Positions 1 through 9,341 are shown, numbered from the stretch's first letter. The stretch: 64,000 bases of DNA from an unicellular cyanobacterium SU3 (GCA_002172675.1 NETF01000037.1:1-64000); one strand, 5' to 3'. The notes: generated from the sequence alone by a model not told the origin. A program made the numbers and translations.

Positions 1-2
1 TA

Positions 3-182
3 GTTGTCAATCTTTCTAAACTGCTGAGGCAGTTTTTGTCGCTTTTTTTGTCCTTATTTACTAATAGCAAAACAAATGAACTAATTAATCAGCTTTTAAT
101 TAATTTTGATTATAGTTTAAACCATTTTTCTGTGTTCAAACTTATTGATTTGTCAGAAAATTCTTGGTCAAAAGTGGCATAA
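3..182 (+). CDS. possible 3' end of a gene cut by the window edge
   Basis: A 59-codon frame is open from the first bases of the window to a TAA at 180-182, with no start codon needed because it enters from the left. The deduced peptide is Leu/Asn/Ser rich and ends in a plausible soluble tail (ELINQLLINF, then LSENSWSKVA). I recognise no family. In DNA this AT-rich a frame of this length could occur by chance, so this is a weak call. Confidence 0.28.
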   Translation, partial: VVNLSKLLRQFLSLFLSLFTNSKTNELINQLLINFDYSLNHFSVFKLIDLSENSWSKVA

Positions 183-316
183 ATTTTTGAGTAACTTTTT
201 CAGCAAACCCTAATTAAACCTGAGTTTAGTGTTATAACAATAAGTCATCAGTTGTGAGAATTAAATCTGAGTTTAACTCACATCTTGCCGGTTTAACGAA
301 ATAATAAGTTTCTAAA

Positions 317-766
317 TTAATTGACTGAAGATTTAGCCGTAATCAGCGAACGACGTTTTGTAACCAACTTAGAAACTAGCGTTTCTACTTCTTCAATGAG
401 GTAAGGCTTCACAATACAATCTTGACAACCAATTTTGAGAAGATAGTCGCATTTTTCGGGATTAGCAAACCCTGTAATGGCAACAATTGGTATATGTTTG
501 GTTGTTGCGTTTCCTTTGAGTTGTTCAATGACTTCAATTCCACTAAGTCCCGGTAAAATAATATCTAATAGAATTAAGTCAGGTTGATGATCTTTGACAA
601 AAGATAATACATCCTTTCCATTATTAGCGGTTATCAAAGTACAACCCATACACCGCATTATATGAGTCAGCAATAACAAGTTATCCTCATTGTCATCAAC
701 CCCTAGAATTAAAGGTGATTGACGAATAGAATCATAGGTGGTGTGAGAAGAAAAAGCCAGATCCAT
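317..766 (-). CDS. single-domain response regulator (CheY-like receiver)
   Basis: A 149-residue protein made almost entirely of one receiver domain (about residues 18-140). The acidic pair D24-D25, phosphoacceptor D68 in LLDIILPG, the Thr of AITGFA and the Lys of IVKPY are all present, so phosphotransfer chemistry should be intact. No output domain follows, so it should act by protein-protein contact like CheY or as a link in a phosphorelay. No histidine kinase lies next to it. The first 17 residues are a non-conserved lead; the ATG at 766 is preceded by a GAGGAT-like ribosome site on the minus strand. Confidence 0.85.
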   Translation of the reverse strand: MDLAFSSHTTYDSIRQSPLILGVDDNEDNLLLLTHIMRCMGCTLITANNGKDVLSFVKDHQPDLILLDIILPGLSGIEVIEQLKGNATTKHIPIVAITGFANPEKCDYLLKIGCQDCIVKPYLIEEVETLVSKLVTKRRSLITAKSSVN

Positions 767-775
767 ATTATATCC

Positions 776-976
776 TCATTGAAGAAAATAGGGAGGCATT
801 TCTAAGCGTGGCATTTCTGGCACTAAAGACTTTGAAGTGGCTTCCTTTAATGTGATTGTTAAACAACGCATAATCCCTAGATTTTTCTTTTTAGTCAGCC
901 AAATAGGTGAGCAAAAGCCATAAGGAATGGTTGCCTTATATGTCCCTGTTAAAAAATTGGGTTCTATAGAACAAGC
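776..976 (-). other. open frame without a good start; possible gene fragment
   Basis: Minus-strand frame open for 66 codons between a TAA at 977-979 and a TGA at 776-778, ending 9 nt before the receiver gene. The peptide (FLTGTYKATIPYGF, then KNLGIMRCLTITLKEA) looks protein-like but only a late ATG is available. It may be the tail of a decayed gene that once preceded the response regulator. The rest of 767-1262 shows no further coding signal. Confidence 0.22.
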
Positions 977-1206
977 TTAATAACTTATATTCGGGTATTG
1001 GTAGTTGCTGTTTCTATTCTATATGATATTTTTATTTTATCAACACTTTTTTTTAATATTTGTATCTTGTTATAGCAGGACAAAAAATAGTTAGGATACA
1101 TATATTTTTGTAAAAGGAAACTTCAGAACACCGAAACGAGGAACAGAAAAAGGTCTTAACCTTAATGCGTAGTGCTATAGTTAGCTAACTTTTTTACTAA
1201 CCTGAA

Positions 1207-1243
1207 AAAAAAGTAGGAATTTTTACATAATCCCCACTTTTCG
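1207..1243 (-). terminator. likely terminator after the CsbD-like gene
   Basis: Imperfect hairpin: AAAAGT near 1209 and ACTTTT near 1236 with GG/CC inside the arms, flanked by A-runs that read as U-runs on the minus strand, just downstream of the stop at 1263. Confidence 0.35.
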
Positions 1244-1262
1244 CGTTTTTAATCAGCCAAAA

Positions 1263-1445
1263 TTAGTCAATAGCTTGTTTTACTTTATCTTTGGCATCTT
1301 CGACGCTATGTTGAACTTCTGCTTTTTGTTGTTTAGCTTCACCTTCAGCTTTATCTTGAGGATCGCCTGTAACTTCTCCCATCATTTCTTGGGCTTTTCC
1401 TTCGATGTTGCTTTTGGTGGCTTCGACTCTATCTTGAGTGCTCAT
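1263..1445 (-). CDS. CsbD-like stress response protein
   Basis: A 60-residue, highly charged, Lys/Glu/Ala-rich protein with no cysteine. The order DRVEATKSNIEGKAQEMMGE followed by a GDPQDKAEGEAKQQKAE segment is the CsbD family pattern (small general-stress proteins; biochemical role unknown). It should be a soluble helical or disordered cytoplasmic protein. A frame on the opposite strand over the same bases is only its shadow. It stands alone, with an A/T-rich leader and a purine-rich ribosome site (AAGGAAAT) before the ATG. Confidence 0.85.
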   Translation of the reverse strand: MSTQDRVEATKSNIEGKAQEMMGEVTGDPQDKAEGEAKQQKAEVQHSVEDAKDKVKQAID

Positions 1446-1606
1446 AAGAAATTATTTCCTTTTGTTTTACTTCTAGTTACTATCCAAACAAGAGATAATC
1501 TCGATCCACTCTACCCAAAGAAATATAAACTCACTCGATTAAAAATCATTTACCTCACTCCCTGCTCCGAAGCAGTCTAAACCAGTAACTTTAGGACTGA
1601 CTGAAT

Positions 1607-2236
1607 TTAATGTTCTAAGGCTGATCTTCCTTGTTTGCCGAGACGGATGAATAAGAAATAGGCAAGATAAAGAACATAAATCGATAATCCCAGTAAACCC
1701 ATAAATCCCATAAAACCTGGAGTCGCATCTCCATGAACGATCGACCAATAACCGACGGGTGCTTGTATCCAAGCTTGACAAAAAGGGGTTTCTAAGGTGC
1801 TTCTCGACATAGCACAAGAAAGAAAAGGAACTTGTACGATCGCGCCAATACTACAGTACACCGTAACAGCCCAACGCCATGAAGTTACCATCAACTTTAG
1901 GAAACTCCCCGGTAAATCTTTAATTTCATCATTCAAATCCACCCAAAACCATAAAGCAACAGGAATGAGGATACGGGAAGCCAAACCAGTAATAAATCCT
2001 ATTTGCGCGCACAATGCCTCAAAAGGGGTATTTTCTCCAACCCAACCAGGAGCGAGTAAATAAACGGTAATCAATAATAAACTGGCGACTCGCCAATAAA
2101 TAATTAATAAACGTGCGATCGCATCAACTTGTTTAGTCAATGCCCAAATGGTCAAGATTAAGGGGATAATAACTGTAAATAAAACGGACAATCGATAATC
2201 TGTCCAAATGAAGGGTTGAAACCAGAGGTTTTCCAT
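1607..2236 (-). CDS. conserved cyanobacterial membrane protein (DUF3177-like)
   Basis: A 209-residue integral membrane protein with about five hydrophobic segments (about 15-32, 42-62, 80-98, 115-140 and 178-200) and a basic C-terminus (FIRLGKQGRSALEH). The ending GFMGFMGLLGLSIYVLYLAYF before this tail matches what I recall of the cyanobacterial DUF3177 family, whose function is not known. It is divergent from the MFS gene at 2399, sharing a 162 bp promoter region. Family assignment is from memory of the pattern, so moderately sure; membrane location is clear. Confidence 0.65.
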   Translation of the reverse strand: MENLWFQPFIWTDYRLSVLFTVIIPLILTIWALTKQVDAIARLLIIYWRVASLLLITVYLLAPGWVGENTPFEALCAQIGFITGLASRILIPVALWFWVDLNDEIKDLPGSFLKLMVTSWRWAVTVYCSIGAIVQVPFLSCAMSRSTLETPFCQAWIQAPVGYWSIVHGDATPGFMGFMGLLGLSIYVLYLAYFLFIRLGKQGRSALEH

Positions 2237-2398
2237 AGTGGTTGTGGATTCGACAAAAAATGCTTCAATTACTTTAAGACTTTTTTGCTTTTTTTACCAC
2301 CAGCGTCGGAGCAGGGGAGCAGAGATTTTCCAATAATCAAAAATTCCTTGCTTTATAATAGTTAACAAAACACTATTATTAAACCTTGGACAGCTTCT

Positions 2399-3646
2399 GT
2401 GAGTATTTTCAACACTTATGCCACTCTTAAACCAGAACAAAGACGCAGTTTAGGGTTTTTGTTAGGAATAGGACTATTCTTTTGGATTAGTATTACCACC
2501 CTATTACCCACTTTACCGACTTATATTAAATATCTTGGGGGAACCCGTTCGCAGATCGGTTTAGTCATGGGGAGTTTTGCCATTGGTTTACTTTGTTCTC
2601 GCACTTTCTTAGGTTATTTAGCAGATACAAAAAGCCGTAAATTAGTGCTTTGTATTGGTATTTTTGTTGCCGGACTTGCTCCTCTAGGTTATTTATTAAT
2701 TCAATCAGTTTTTCCTTTAATCCTTGTTCGCGCTATTCATGGTATTAGTATTGCTGCTTTTACCACGGCTTATAGTGCTTTGGTGGTAGATTTTGCCCCG
2801 ATACAAAAACGGGGAGAATTAATCGGTTACATGAGTTTAGTGACTCCCATTGGCATGAGTATTGGACCTGCTTTAGGGGGTTTTATACAAGAATTTTCTG
2901 GATATACAGCCCTGTTTATTACTTCTGCTAGTTTTGGGTTTTCAGGATTAATTTTAGTCAGTTTTATCGAAGAAACTTCCCGAATTCATCATCAACACAC
3001 TTCTGAAGCTAAAGGAAAAATACGTAATTTTAAACAAATGGTTAGCAGTCATTCTTTAGTGATTCCTGCTTTAATTTTGTTGATGATTGGTTTATTATTT
3101 GGAAGCTTGATTACTTTTTTGCCACTATTTTTACAGGAAAATAATTTAGGATTAGGTGCAGGTTTATTTTATACTGTAGCCGCGATCGGCAGTTTTTCTT
3201 CTCGTATTTTTGCTGGGCCGGTTTCTGATCGTTATGGTCGTGGTCCTTTAATAACGGTTAGTCTTCTCTGTTATTTTGTTTCGATGCTCCTATTAACTCA
3301 AGCTACCAATAGCCAACAAATATTATTCGCAGGTATCTTAGAAGGGATTGGCGCAGGCACTTTAATTCCTATGATTATTGCTTTGATTTCTGATCGTTCT
3401 TCTTCTTATGAAAGAGGCCGAGTTTACTCGGTTTGTTTAGGGGGTTTTGATATTGGTATCGCCTTAGCGGGTCCAGTGGTGGGAGGTTTAGGAAGTGATT
3501 TAAGTTATCAAGCTATTTTTACTCTTAATAGTAGCCTGGCTTTAGTGGCTTTGTTCTTGTTTATTAGTCAATCCAATTACAATTTAAAAACTTCTCTTAA
3601 TTTTGCTTTAGGAAAGGAAAAGGATTTATATGCTTTTAATGATTAA
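2399..3646 (+). CDS. MFS transporter, probable drug/solute exporter
   Basis: A 415-residue major facilitator with 12 predicted membrane helices. The MFS motif A region follows helix 2 (GYLADTKSRKLVL) and its counterpart follows helix 8 (GPVSDRYGRGPLI), typical of the DHA1-type proton-driven exporters. GPALGGFIQ in helix 5 resembles motif C of antiporters (G-x8-G-x3-GP), supporting export. The start is GTG at 2399, directly after CTTCT; no better ATG exists upstream. Substrate is not deducible. Divergent from the DUF3177-like gene. Confidence 0.85.
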   Translation: MSIFNTYATLKPEQRRSLGFLLGIGLFFWISITTLLPTLPTYIKYLGGTRSQIGLVMGSFAIGLLCSRTFLGYLADTKSRKLVLCIGIFVAGLAPLGYLLIQSVFPLILVRAIHGISIAAFTTAYSALVVDFAPIQKRGELIGYMSLVTPIGMSIGPALGGFIQEFSGYTALFITSASFGFSGLILVSFIEETSRIHHQHTSEAKGKIRNFKQMVSSHSLVIPALILLMIGLLFGSLITFLPLFLQENNLGLGAGLFYTVAAIGSFSSRIFAGPVSDRYGRGPLITVSLLCYFVSMLLLTQATNSQQILFAGILEGIGAGTLIPMIIALISDRSSSYERGRVYSVCLGGFDIGIALAGPVVGGLGSDLSYQAIFTLNSSLALVALFLFISQSNYNLKTSLNFALGKEKDLYAFND

Positions 3647-3756
3647 TTGATAAGAAAATTTAATTTTTCACTGTTAAGTGATATTACTTGAGGGATCTAG
3701 AAAAGGCTTAGGTATAGTAAGATTAAAGAGGTATATGTAAAGAGGAAATTAAGCCA

Positions 3757-3930
3757 ATGGGACGAAAAGCTAAACTAAAAAAAGAGAGAAAAGAGCAACC
3801 TAAGCAACGTAAAAACTCTTCTCAAAATTCAGATCAATTTGTGCAACATTTAGAAAGACAAGGTTATTCTCTAAAAAAAGCGAAAATGGCTCCCAATATG
3901 CCCGAACAAAAGATTGATCCTCAAGTATAA
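3757..3930 (+). CDS. small basic protein, 57 aa, unknown function
   Basis: ATG at 3757, TAA at 3928, preceded by a good ribosome site (AGAGGAAA, 8 nt before). The N-terminal half is strongly basic (MGRKAKLKKERKEQPKQRK), then QFVQHLERQGYSLKKAKMAPNMPE. Very basic short proteins of this sort are common in cyanobacteria and plausibly bind nucleic acid, but that is inference from charge alone. A likely promoter (TATAGT at 3713-3718) lies just before it. Confidence 0.6.
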   Translation: MGRKAKLKKERKEQPKQRKNSSQNSDQFVQHLERQGYSLKKAKMAPNMPEQKIDPQV

Positions 3931-3973
3931 TAGAAATCAATGGATTGAGCTAATAGGAATTATCATAAGCATT

Positions 3974-4077
3974 CAGCTATCAGCCGTCAGCCTATCAGCT
4001 TAAAGCTAACGTAAAGATGAAAAGGATTTAATATTGAGAAATTTGTTTAGAATTGAAAGTAAAGCTGACGGCTGAAT
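3974..4077. repeat. heptamer-repeat cluster with 11 bp inverted arms
   Basis: Degenerate 7 bp units (CAGCTAT, CAGCCGT, CAGCCTAT, CAGCTTA) from 3974, and a perfect inverted pair CAGCCGTCAGC (3981-3991) / GCTGACGGCTG (4064-4074) separated by 72 nt. Resembles the short tandemly repeated (STRR) intergenic repeats known in cyanobacteria. Confidence 0.6.
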
Positions 4078-4118
4078 GGTTACGGCTTATCAGTTATTAG
4101 TTATGTTTTAAAATTAAT

Positions 4119-4913
4119 ATGAAATATTATCGAACTTTAACCATTGATTCGTTAGCCACCCAAATCTACGAAAACGAAGAAAAACTATCCACCGCAACTG
4201 CTGAAATTGGACAAAAATATATAGAAAATATTTTAGAAAATCAAGCAGAGGCTACTATTATTTTAGCAACAGGTAATTCACAATTAAAATTTTTGGATGT
4301 TTTAATTGCTTCTCATAAAATTGACTGGTCAAGAATTAATTTGTTGCATTTAGATGAATATTTAGGAATTGACGGAAAAAACCCGGCAAGTTTTCGTTTT
4401 TATCTCCATGAAAGAGTAGAAAAACGAATTAAACCTAAATCCTTTAATTACTTAATTGGTGATGCTTTAGAACCTATTCAAGAATGCGATCGCTACACAC
4501 AATTACTCAAAAAATACCCGATCGATTTATGTTGTTTGGGGGTTGGGGTCAATGGACATTTAGCCTTTAATGAACCCCAGGTGGCTAATTTTGAAGACGA
4601 TCATTGGGTAAAAATTGTCAAATTAGATCAACAAACCCGTTGGATACAAGTTAGTCAGGGTCATTTTAAGGATTTTGATCAAGTGCCAAAATATGCCTTA
4701 ACTGTGACTATTCCTACTATCTTATCAGCGAAAAAAATACTCTGTTTAGCACCAGGAGAAAACAAGGCAGAAATTGTTAAACAAATGCTAGAAACCGACA
4801 TTTCGACCCAGTGTCCTGCCTCTATTTTAAGAAAACATTCCGATGCAACTTTATTACTAGATAAAAAATCAGCAGATTTATTATCATCTCCTGATAATGA
4901 ATCAGGAGAATAG
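4119..4913 (+). CDS. nagB: glucosamine-6-phosphate deaminase
   Basis: A 264-residue protein of the NagB/6-phosphogluconolactonase fold, converting glucosamine-6-phosphate to fructose-6-phosphate and ammonia in the cytoplasm. Family signatures are visible: ILATGNSQ (phosphate loop), LLHLDEYLGI (the catalytic Asp region, about residues 81-90), and LGVGVNGHLAFNEP (the catalytic His loop, about 142-155). DEYLG and GHLAFNEP separate it from the lactonases; compare the true lactonase at 46332. It converges with ycf23, 11 nt apart. No other amino-sugar catabolic gene is adjacent. Confidence 0.88.
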   Translation: MKYYRTLTIDSLATQIYENEEKLSTATAEIGQKYIENILENQAEATIILATGNSQLKFLDVLIASHKIDWSRINLLHLDEYLGIDGKNPASFRFYLHERVEKRIKPKSFNYLIGDALEPIQECDRYTQLLKKYPIDLCCLGVGVNGHLAFNEPQVANFEDDHWVKIVKLDQQTRWIQVSQGHFKDFDQVPKYALTVTIPTILSAKKILCLAPGENKAEIVKQMLETDISTQCPASILRKHSDATLLLDKKSADLLSSPDNESGE

Positions 4914-4924
4914 TATAAAAATGA

Positions 4925-5683
4925 CTAAACGTTAACCTTAATCACACTTTGTTCTAGAGCTTCCACAAGGGAACGAACAACTGCTACCATTGCAACTTCA
5001 TCATTCAGTTGGTTAATGGCAGAACCCACACCAACCCCCGACGCACCAGCCGTAATCGCCATCGGAGCCGTGACAGTGGATAAACCAGAGGCACAGATAA
5101 CAGGAACAGAGACAGCGCGAGAAATACTATGGGCGGCGGCTAAGGTTGGGGCCGCTTTTTCGATTAAACCGAGGGTGCCGGGGTGAGTGGGGCGACTGCT
5201 GGTCCCTCCTTCGGTTTGAATAAGATTAGCCCCTGCTTCAACTAACGCCTCTGCTAAAGCCACTTGTTCATCTAGGGGTAGGATATGGGGAACAGTAACA
5301 CAGAGGGTGGTATTCGGCAGTAATGCGCGAGTTTCCCGGGTTAATGCTAGGACTTCTGGGGCTTCAAATCGTCGTCCTTGGGCATAAAACGCATCAAAAT
5401 TACCAATTTCGACTAAATCGGCTCCTGCTTCCACTGCGTCTGCTAATAACTGGGCTTCAATGGCAGAAACACAAATGGGTAAATCAATTATGGAACGAAC
5501 GTGACGGACTAAACTAGGGGAAGCAGCGATGTCTACAAAGGTTGCCCCTCCTGCTTGGGCTGCTTTTGCGATGGCTGAAACGTTATCTTGATCAAAATTG
5601 GTCAAACCACTAATAATTTTAATCGCTTGACGTTGTTCTAATGCTTTCTCTAATTGAGGGTGCATAATCATGGTCTGTGTCAA
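4925..5683 (-). CDS. ycf23: Ycf23-like (DUF561) TIM-barrel protein
   Basis: A 252-residue alpha/beta protein of the family retained in red-algal plastids as ycf23. Characteristic stretches: KIISGLTNFD, GATFVDIAASPSLV, VCVSAIEAQLLADAV-like, LVEIGNFDAFYAQGRRF and IQTEGGTSS, ending in a glycine-rich phosphate-binding-like strand (GASGVGVGSAIN). The fold is that of phosphate-binding TIM barrels, but no activity is established. The true start is probably the ATG two codons inside (MIMHPQLEKAL) or the one listed; both lack a strong ribosome site. Confidence 0.85.
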   Translation of the reverse strand: MTQTMIMHPQLEKALEQRQAIKIISGLTNFDQDNVSAIAKAAQAGGATFVDIAASPSLVRHVRSIIDLPICVSAIEAQLLADAVEAGADLVEIGNFDAFYAQGRRFEAPEVLALTRETRALLPNTTLCVTVPHILPLDEQVALAEALVEAGANLIQTEGGTSSRPTHPGTLGLIEKAAPTLAAAHSISRAVSVPVICASGLSTVTAPMAITAGASGVGVGSAINQLNDEVAMVAVVRSLVEALEQSVIKVNV

Positions 5684-5842
5684 TATAGTTTGAAGACAAT
5701 CATTAACCCATAGAACTTAATCCTAACTATGGGGTCTTAGAATTAGTTTATCTTAACTTATAGCCATTTTCTGTTGGTAGGAGTTTTTGACTTACTAAAC
5801 TGTCACTGATGACAAATAATGTATCACTGTACATAAAGATAA

Positions 5843-5914
5843 GCTCCCTGTCGGACTTGAACCGACGACCTACTCATTACAAGTGAGTTGCTCTACCAAC
5901 TGAGCTAAGGAAGC
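5843..5914 (-). tRNA. trnT-UGU: tRNA-Thr (anticodon UGU)
   Basis: The reverse complement folds into a 72-nt cloverleaf: acceptor GCTTCCT/AGGGAGC with one G-U pair, D arm GCTCAGTTGGTAGAGC, anticodon stem ACTCA/TGAGT with loop CTTGTAA giving anticodon TGT, and T arm GTCGG-TTCGAAC-CCGAC. The CCA end is not encoded (AAG-T follows), as is common in cyanobacteria. Confidence 0.97.
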
Positions 5915-6286
5915 AAGTCAATTTAGGTGTACACCTTCTTATCATAGCGATTATAACATAAACAGAGCAAACAGAGCGTGTACACAGAGCCAGCAAAGTT
6001 AGAGTGTTAGAGTCATAAGCAAAACGGAATACAACAGAGTTAAAGATAATATATCTCTTTCAAAAAACAGTGCATTACTGCTATCACAACATCTAATTAA
6101 TTTTTGATGAGGTAATTTAATAAGTCTTTTACAACAAAATAAAAGTTTTAACTAAATTCCTAAAAAAACTAGAAACTTTTCTTCAGTCTTATTTCTGTGG
6201 ATAGATGTTATTATTCTATTTTATCAGTAACTTGAATATTATGGATTAATTCCTTTACAATTAACAGATTTAAGGTCATATAGATA
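5915..6286. other. intergenic, no gene seen
   Basis: About 370 bp of AT-rich DNA between the tRNA and the small membrane protein. I see no coding frame or strong hairpin; it holds the promoter of the tRNA on the minus strand. Confidence 0.5.
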
Positions 6287-6454
6287 ATGATGCAATATCG
6301 AACAACAGTCGGATGGTCTCTCATTACATCGGGGATTGTTACTTTATTACTAAAAGTTCTTCCTGGTAATTCATTATGGTGGGGAATTGCTTTTTTGATT
6401 ATTGGGATCGCTGTACTCTATTTAAGAAAAAGCGATAACGTTCTTGAACGTTAA
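6287..6454 (+). CDS. small membrane protein, 55 aa
   Basis: ATG-ATG at 6287/6290, stop TAA at 6452. The peptide has two hydrophobic segments (about residues 9-24, SLITSGIVTLLLKVL, and 30-46, LWWGIAFLIIGIAVLYL) linked by a PGNS turn, and a charged tail RKSDNVLER: a two-helix hairpin membrane protein. No family recognised. The ribosome site is weak (ATAGATA). Confidence 0.5.
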   Translation: MMQYRTTVGWSLITSGIVTLLLKVLPGNSLWWGIAFLIIGIAVLYLRKSDNVLER

Positions 6455-6633
6455 TTTACATTAATTTCAATTACCCAAAATATTATCAACCTTATATATT
6501 AATATAGTCAAAGATTATTGTTATGTTCAGTTTTTGACTATATTTTGGGTTTGTTATAAAAACAAATCAAATTAAATTAATTTAATTAGTTCGTTGATAA
6601 TTCAAAAGCATAAAAAAACGAACAAAAATTATT

Positions 6634-7395
6634 ATGGAAATTAATTTAGTACAACGTTCATTAAAATTTTACAGTCTTGCTTTTTTCGGAATCATTTTAA
6701 TTAGATATTTTGTAGTAGCAGGGTCAACCTATTTATTTTTTTATTCATCCTTAAGTGAAAGCTTTGCTAACCCCTATTTAGAATATCCGTCTCCCTCTCG
6801 TAAGTTAATTTACCAAGATATTAAACTGTCTATTTTATCCTCAATAGTATTTGCGATCGCGGCAGCTTTAATTATGTCGAGTTATGATTCAGGATTAACT
6901 CGTCTTTATACTGATTTTCGAGGCCACGAATTATGGTATTTTATAATTAGCTATATCGGTGTTTTAGTCCTTCAAGATAGCTATTTTTATTTTACACATC
7001 GCTTGTTTCATCATCCTTTACTTTTTCACAAATTACACGAAGGACATCACCAGTCACGCCATCCAACCCCTTGGACTTCCTTTGCTTTTGATCCCTTAGA
7101 AGCTATTGTTCAGTCTTTATTTTTTATTGTAATTGTTTATTTGATTCCACTCCATTTTATCACGATCATTGCAGTCTTAATAACTATGACGATCTGGGCT
7201 GTTGTTAATCATTTAGGACTTGATCGCCTACCTTTATCCTTTCCTCATCATTGGTTAGGCAGGTGGTTTATTGGCCCTGCTCATCATTCTCTTCATCATT
7301 TAAAATATCAGGTACATTATGGACTATATTTTACTTTTTGGGATAAAGTTCTTGGTACACAAGACCCTAATTATGAACGCAAAATAAGAGAGTAA
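6634..7395 (+). CDS. sterol desaturase / fatty acid hydroxylase family di-iron enzyme
   Basis: A 253-residue membrane protein with four or five hydrophobic segments and the full set of histidine boxes of the fatty acid hydroxylase superfamily: HRLFHH (about residue 123), HEGHHQSRH (about 136) and HHSLHHLKYQVHYG (about 217). These bind a non-haem di-iron centre for O2-dependent hydroxylation or desaturation of a lipid or carotenoid. Substrate cannot be told. It converges on the AI-2E permease with no spacer: the two stop codons abut at 7395/7396. Confidence 0.85.
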   Translation: MEINLVQRSLKFYSLAFFGIILIRYFVVAGSTYLFFYSSLSESFANPYLEYPSPSRKLIYQDIKLSILSSIVFAIAAALIMSSYDSGLTRLYTDFRGHELWYFIISYIGVLVLQDSYFYFTHRLFHHPLLFHKLHEGHHQSRHPTPWTSFAFDPLEAIVQSLFFIVIVYLIPLHFITIIAVLITMTIWAVVNHLGLDRLPLSFPHHWLGRWFIGPAHHSLHHLKYQVHYGLYFTFWDKVLGTQDPNYERKIRE

Positions 7396-8418
7396 TTATT
7401 CAACCTCACCTAATAGAATTGCTACGCCACGGGTTGTTTCAAACTCTTCGCAAAATAAGATAATTGAGATAGTCATAGGAATACCCAAGATAGCACCAGC
7501 AATTCCCCAAATCCACCCCCAAAATACGATAGAAAACAACGCAATAAAAGGAGAGAGTTGCAGCGTTTTTCCCTGTATTCGGGGATCAACAAAATTACCC
7601 ATTGTTACTTGAATAACCGCTAATCCTATTAGTGTTGCAATACCGCGAGGAACCCCATTAAACAAAATAGCAATTAAGGTAGGAGGAATGACAGCAATAA
7701 TTGAACCAAGGGTAGGAACATAGTTAAGAACAAAAGCAATTAAACCCCAAACTAAAGCAAGATCAACCCCAATAATTAAACACCAAATACTTGTTAAAAT
7801 TCCTGTTAGAAAGCAGGTAAAAGTCATGACTGTTAGATAACGCCGTAATTTCTCGCTAGTATTACCCACAGCATGAATAATATGTTGACTCATTCGAGAA
7901 GAAAAAGCTTGTTGAACTTTACGTTTATATTGACTAACTTCTAAAAGTAGTAAAATCAGCAAAGAAATGGTTAGAATCAATAAACTTACGGTTGACACCA
8001 GTGTTTGAAATCCAGTAATTGCCTGTTGTGTTAACTGAATGGGTGTATTATCATTTTGAAAATTAAATTGAGGCACTGGTAAACCATAATTACTAGCCCA
8101 AGATTGAGCCGTTTCCCACATTTGTTCTAAACGATCAAGATATTGGGGAATTTTGGGTTCAATAATTTCTGCACTTAAGGATAATGCTCCTTGAGCTAAA
8201 GCAACAACACCCCCAAGTACCAATAAAACAATCATTAAACTTAACCAGCGAGGCAACTTTTGTTCAAGTTTGTTTTGTAAAGGATAAACTAAAACAACTA
8301 TAAAAAAAGCAAAAGCCAAGGGCATTGAAATCGGTTGAGTTGCTTTAAGAGCAGCTAATATGAGAATGATAGTAATAATTGCCATTAAAATTTGAGTTGT
8401 TTGATTAGAGACTTTCAT
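7396..8418 (-). CDS. AI-2E family transporter (YdiK/PerM type)
   Basis: A 340-residue permease with the family layout: two or three N-terminal helices (about 7-30, 58-82), an extended soluble stretch (about 85-135), then five helices including LGSIIAVIPPTLIAILF and PRIQGKTLQLSPFIALFSIVFWGWIWG, which is the conserved family signature. Family members export small molecules or act in ion exchange; substrate not known here. The ATG at 8418 follows a weak ribosome site. Confidence 0.85.
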   Translation of the reverse strand: MKVSNQTTQILMAIITIILILAALKATQPISMPLAFAFFIVVLVYPLQNKLEQKLPRWLSLMIVLLVLGGVVALAQGALSLSAEIIEPKIPQYLDRLEQMWETAQSWASNYGLPVPQFNFQNDNTPIQLTQQAITGFQTLVSTVSLLILTISLLILLLLEVSQYKRKVQQAFSSRMSQHIIHAVGNTSEKLRRYLTVMTFTCFLTGILTSIWCLIIGVDLALVWGLIAFVLNYVPTLGSIIAVIPPTLIAILFNGVPRGIATLIGLAVIQVTMGNFVDPRIQGKTLQLSPFIALFSIVFWGWIWGIAGAILGIPMTISIILFCEEFETTRGVAILLGEVE

Positions 8419-8494
8419 CGGTGTTGATACTCAATAATATATGTTTTTAAAAATAATCAAAAATAATAACTATTCTTTGTTTTTTTAACTTGAG

Positions 8495-9085
8495 TTAATT
8501 ATTATTAAATTCAAGTGTTTTGAGCATATCATCTAAAATTTGTTTGTTTTTTGGGTAATCATTACCTGGAACATCATAAGTAGTTGCAATTAAAGTGCGA
8601 TTGCCTAAATCCACAATATAGCTATAGGTTCGTTGACCTTTTGGTAACATTGCTCTACCAGTGGATTCACTTTCAACCGCTACTGCTTGATAAGAATCAA
8701 TGGTAAGGGTTTCTTTTGAGAGGTGTTCTTCTCCTAAATTTTCTTGACTGACTAAATCAAAAGGGGTATTTTCTTCTACCCTTAAATAAATGGCTTTACT
8801 AATACTTTCAGTGCGTTCAGGAACTTTAGCAGAATTTGGATCAAAAACTTGACAAAAGTTCATGACTTTGCCCGAATTAGTTTGCCAATCTTGAGGATAA
8901 TTAACTTGATAACCAACCTGTTGATTTATACAAGTTTGGGTTAAATTAATGTTACTATTATTTTTATTTTGGCTAACTAATGATTGTGATTTAATTGAGT
9001 TTGAAAAGTTTAATTTATTACAACTAATTAATAGGGCAATAAAAAAAAATAAAATTAATTTTATATAACTTAGTGAGGTTTTCAT
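8495..9085 (-). CDS. secreted lipoprotein, possible PsbP-like fold
   Basis: A 196-residue protein with a lipoprotein signal: hydrophobic run IKLILFFFIALL, then lipobox LLIS-C at about residue 22. The mature part opens with an Asn/Ser linker, then VGYQVNYPQDWQ and a C-terminal NKQILDDMLKTLEF. Those ends are the usual first and last elements of the PsbP/Mog1-like fold, so a periplasmic or lumenal lipid-anchored PsbP-like protein is possible but not proven. No neighbour hints at a job. Confidence 0.65.
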   Translation of the reverse strand: MKTSLSYIKLILFFFIALLISCNKLNFSNSIKSQSLVSQNKNNSNINLTQTCINQQVGYQVNYPQDWQTNSGKVMNFCQVFDPNSAKVPERTESISKAIYLRVEENTPFDLVSQENLGEEHLSKETLTIDSYQAVAVESESTGRAMLPKGQRTYSYIVDLGNRTLIATTYDVPGNDYPKNKQILDDMLKTLEFNNN

Positions 9086-9283
9086 CTGATTCAGGAGTTA
9101 GTTATTTTTACTCAATAGCTCATCTATTTGAATGATTAATTAACTTGTGGAGACAAGATAACAGATAATTTTCATCAATAATTTAGACTGGCTATAAATA
9201 CCCTAATATTAGTAATTTTGTATGAACAATTAATCTTTCTCAGGTTATAAATTTAAAAATAGTCGAAAAACAGCACAAAAATT

Positions 9284-9316
9284 ACCCCACACCGATTTTC
9301 AGTCAGGATATGGGGT
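9284..9316 (-). terminator. terminator of the LuxR-type response regulator gene
   Basis: Inverted arms ACCCCA (9284-9289) and TGGGGT (9311-9316) with further pairing inside (ACACCG/CGGT-like) and an A-run at 9271-9281 that gives a U-tail on the minus strand, 26 nt after the stop of the gene at 9342. Confidence 0.6.
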
Positions 9317-9341
9317 TTGTCGCAAGGATGGCTAACAATTT

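Noticed and set aside
1275..1817. Frames antisense to the CsbD-like gene and out of phase with the DUF3177-like gene
   Set aside because: They follow real genes in other frames and have unlikely compositions (Phe-rich, or Cys/Arg-rich).
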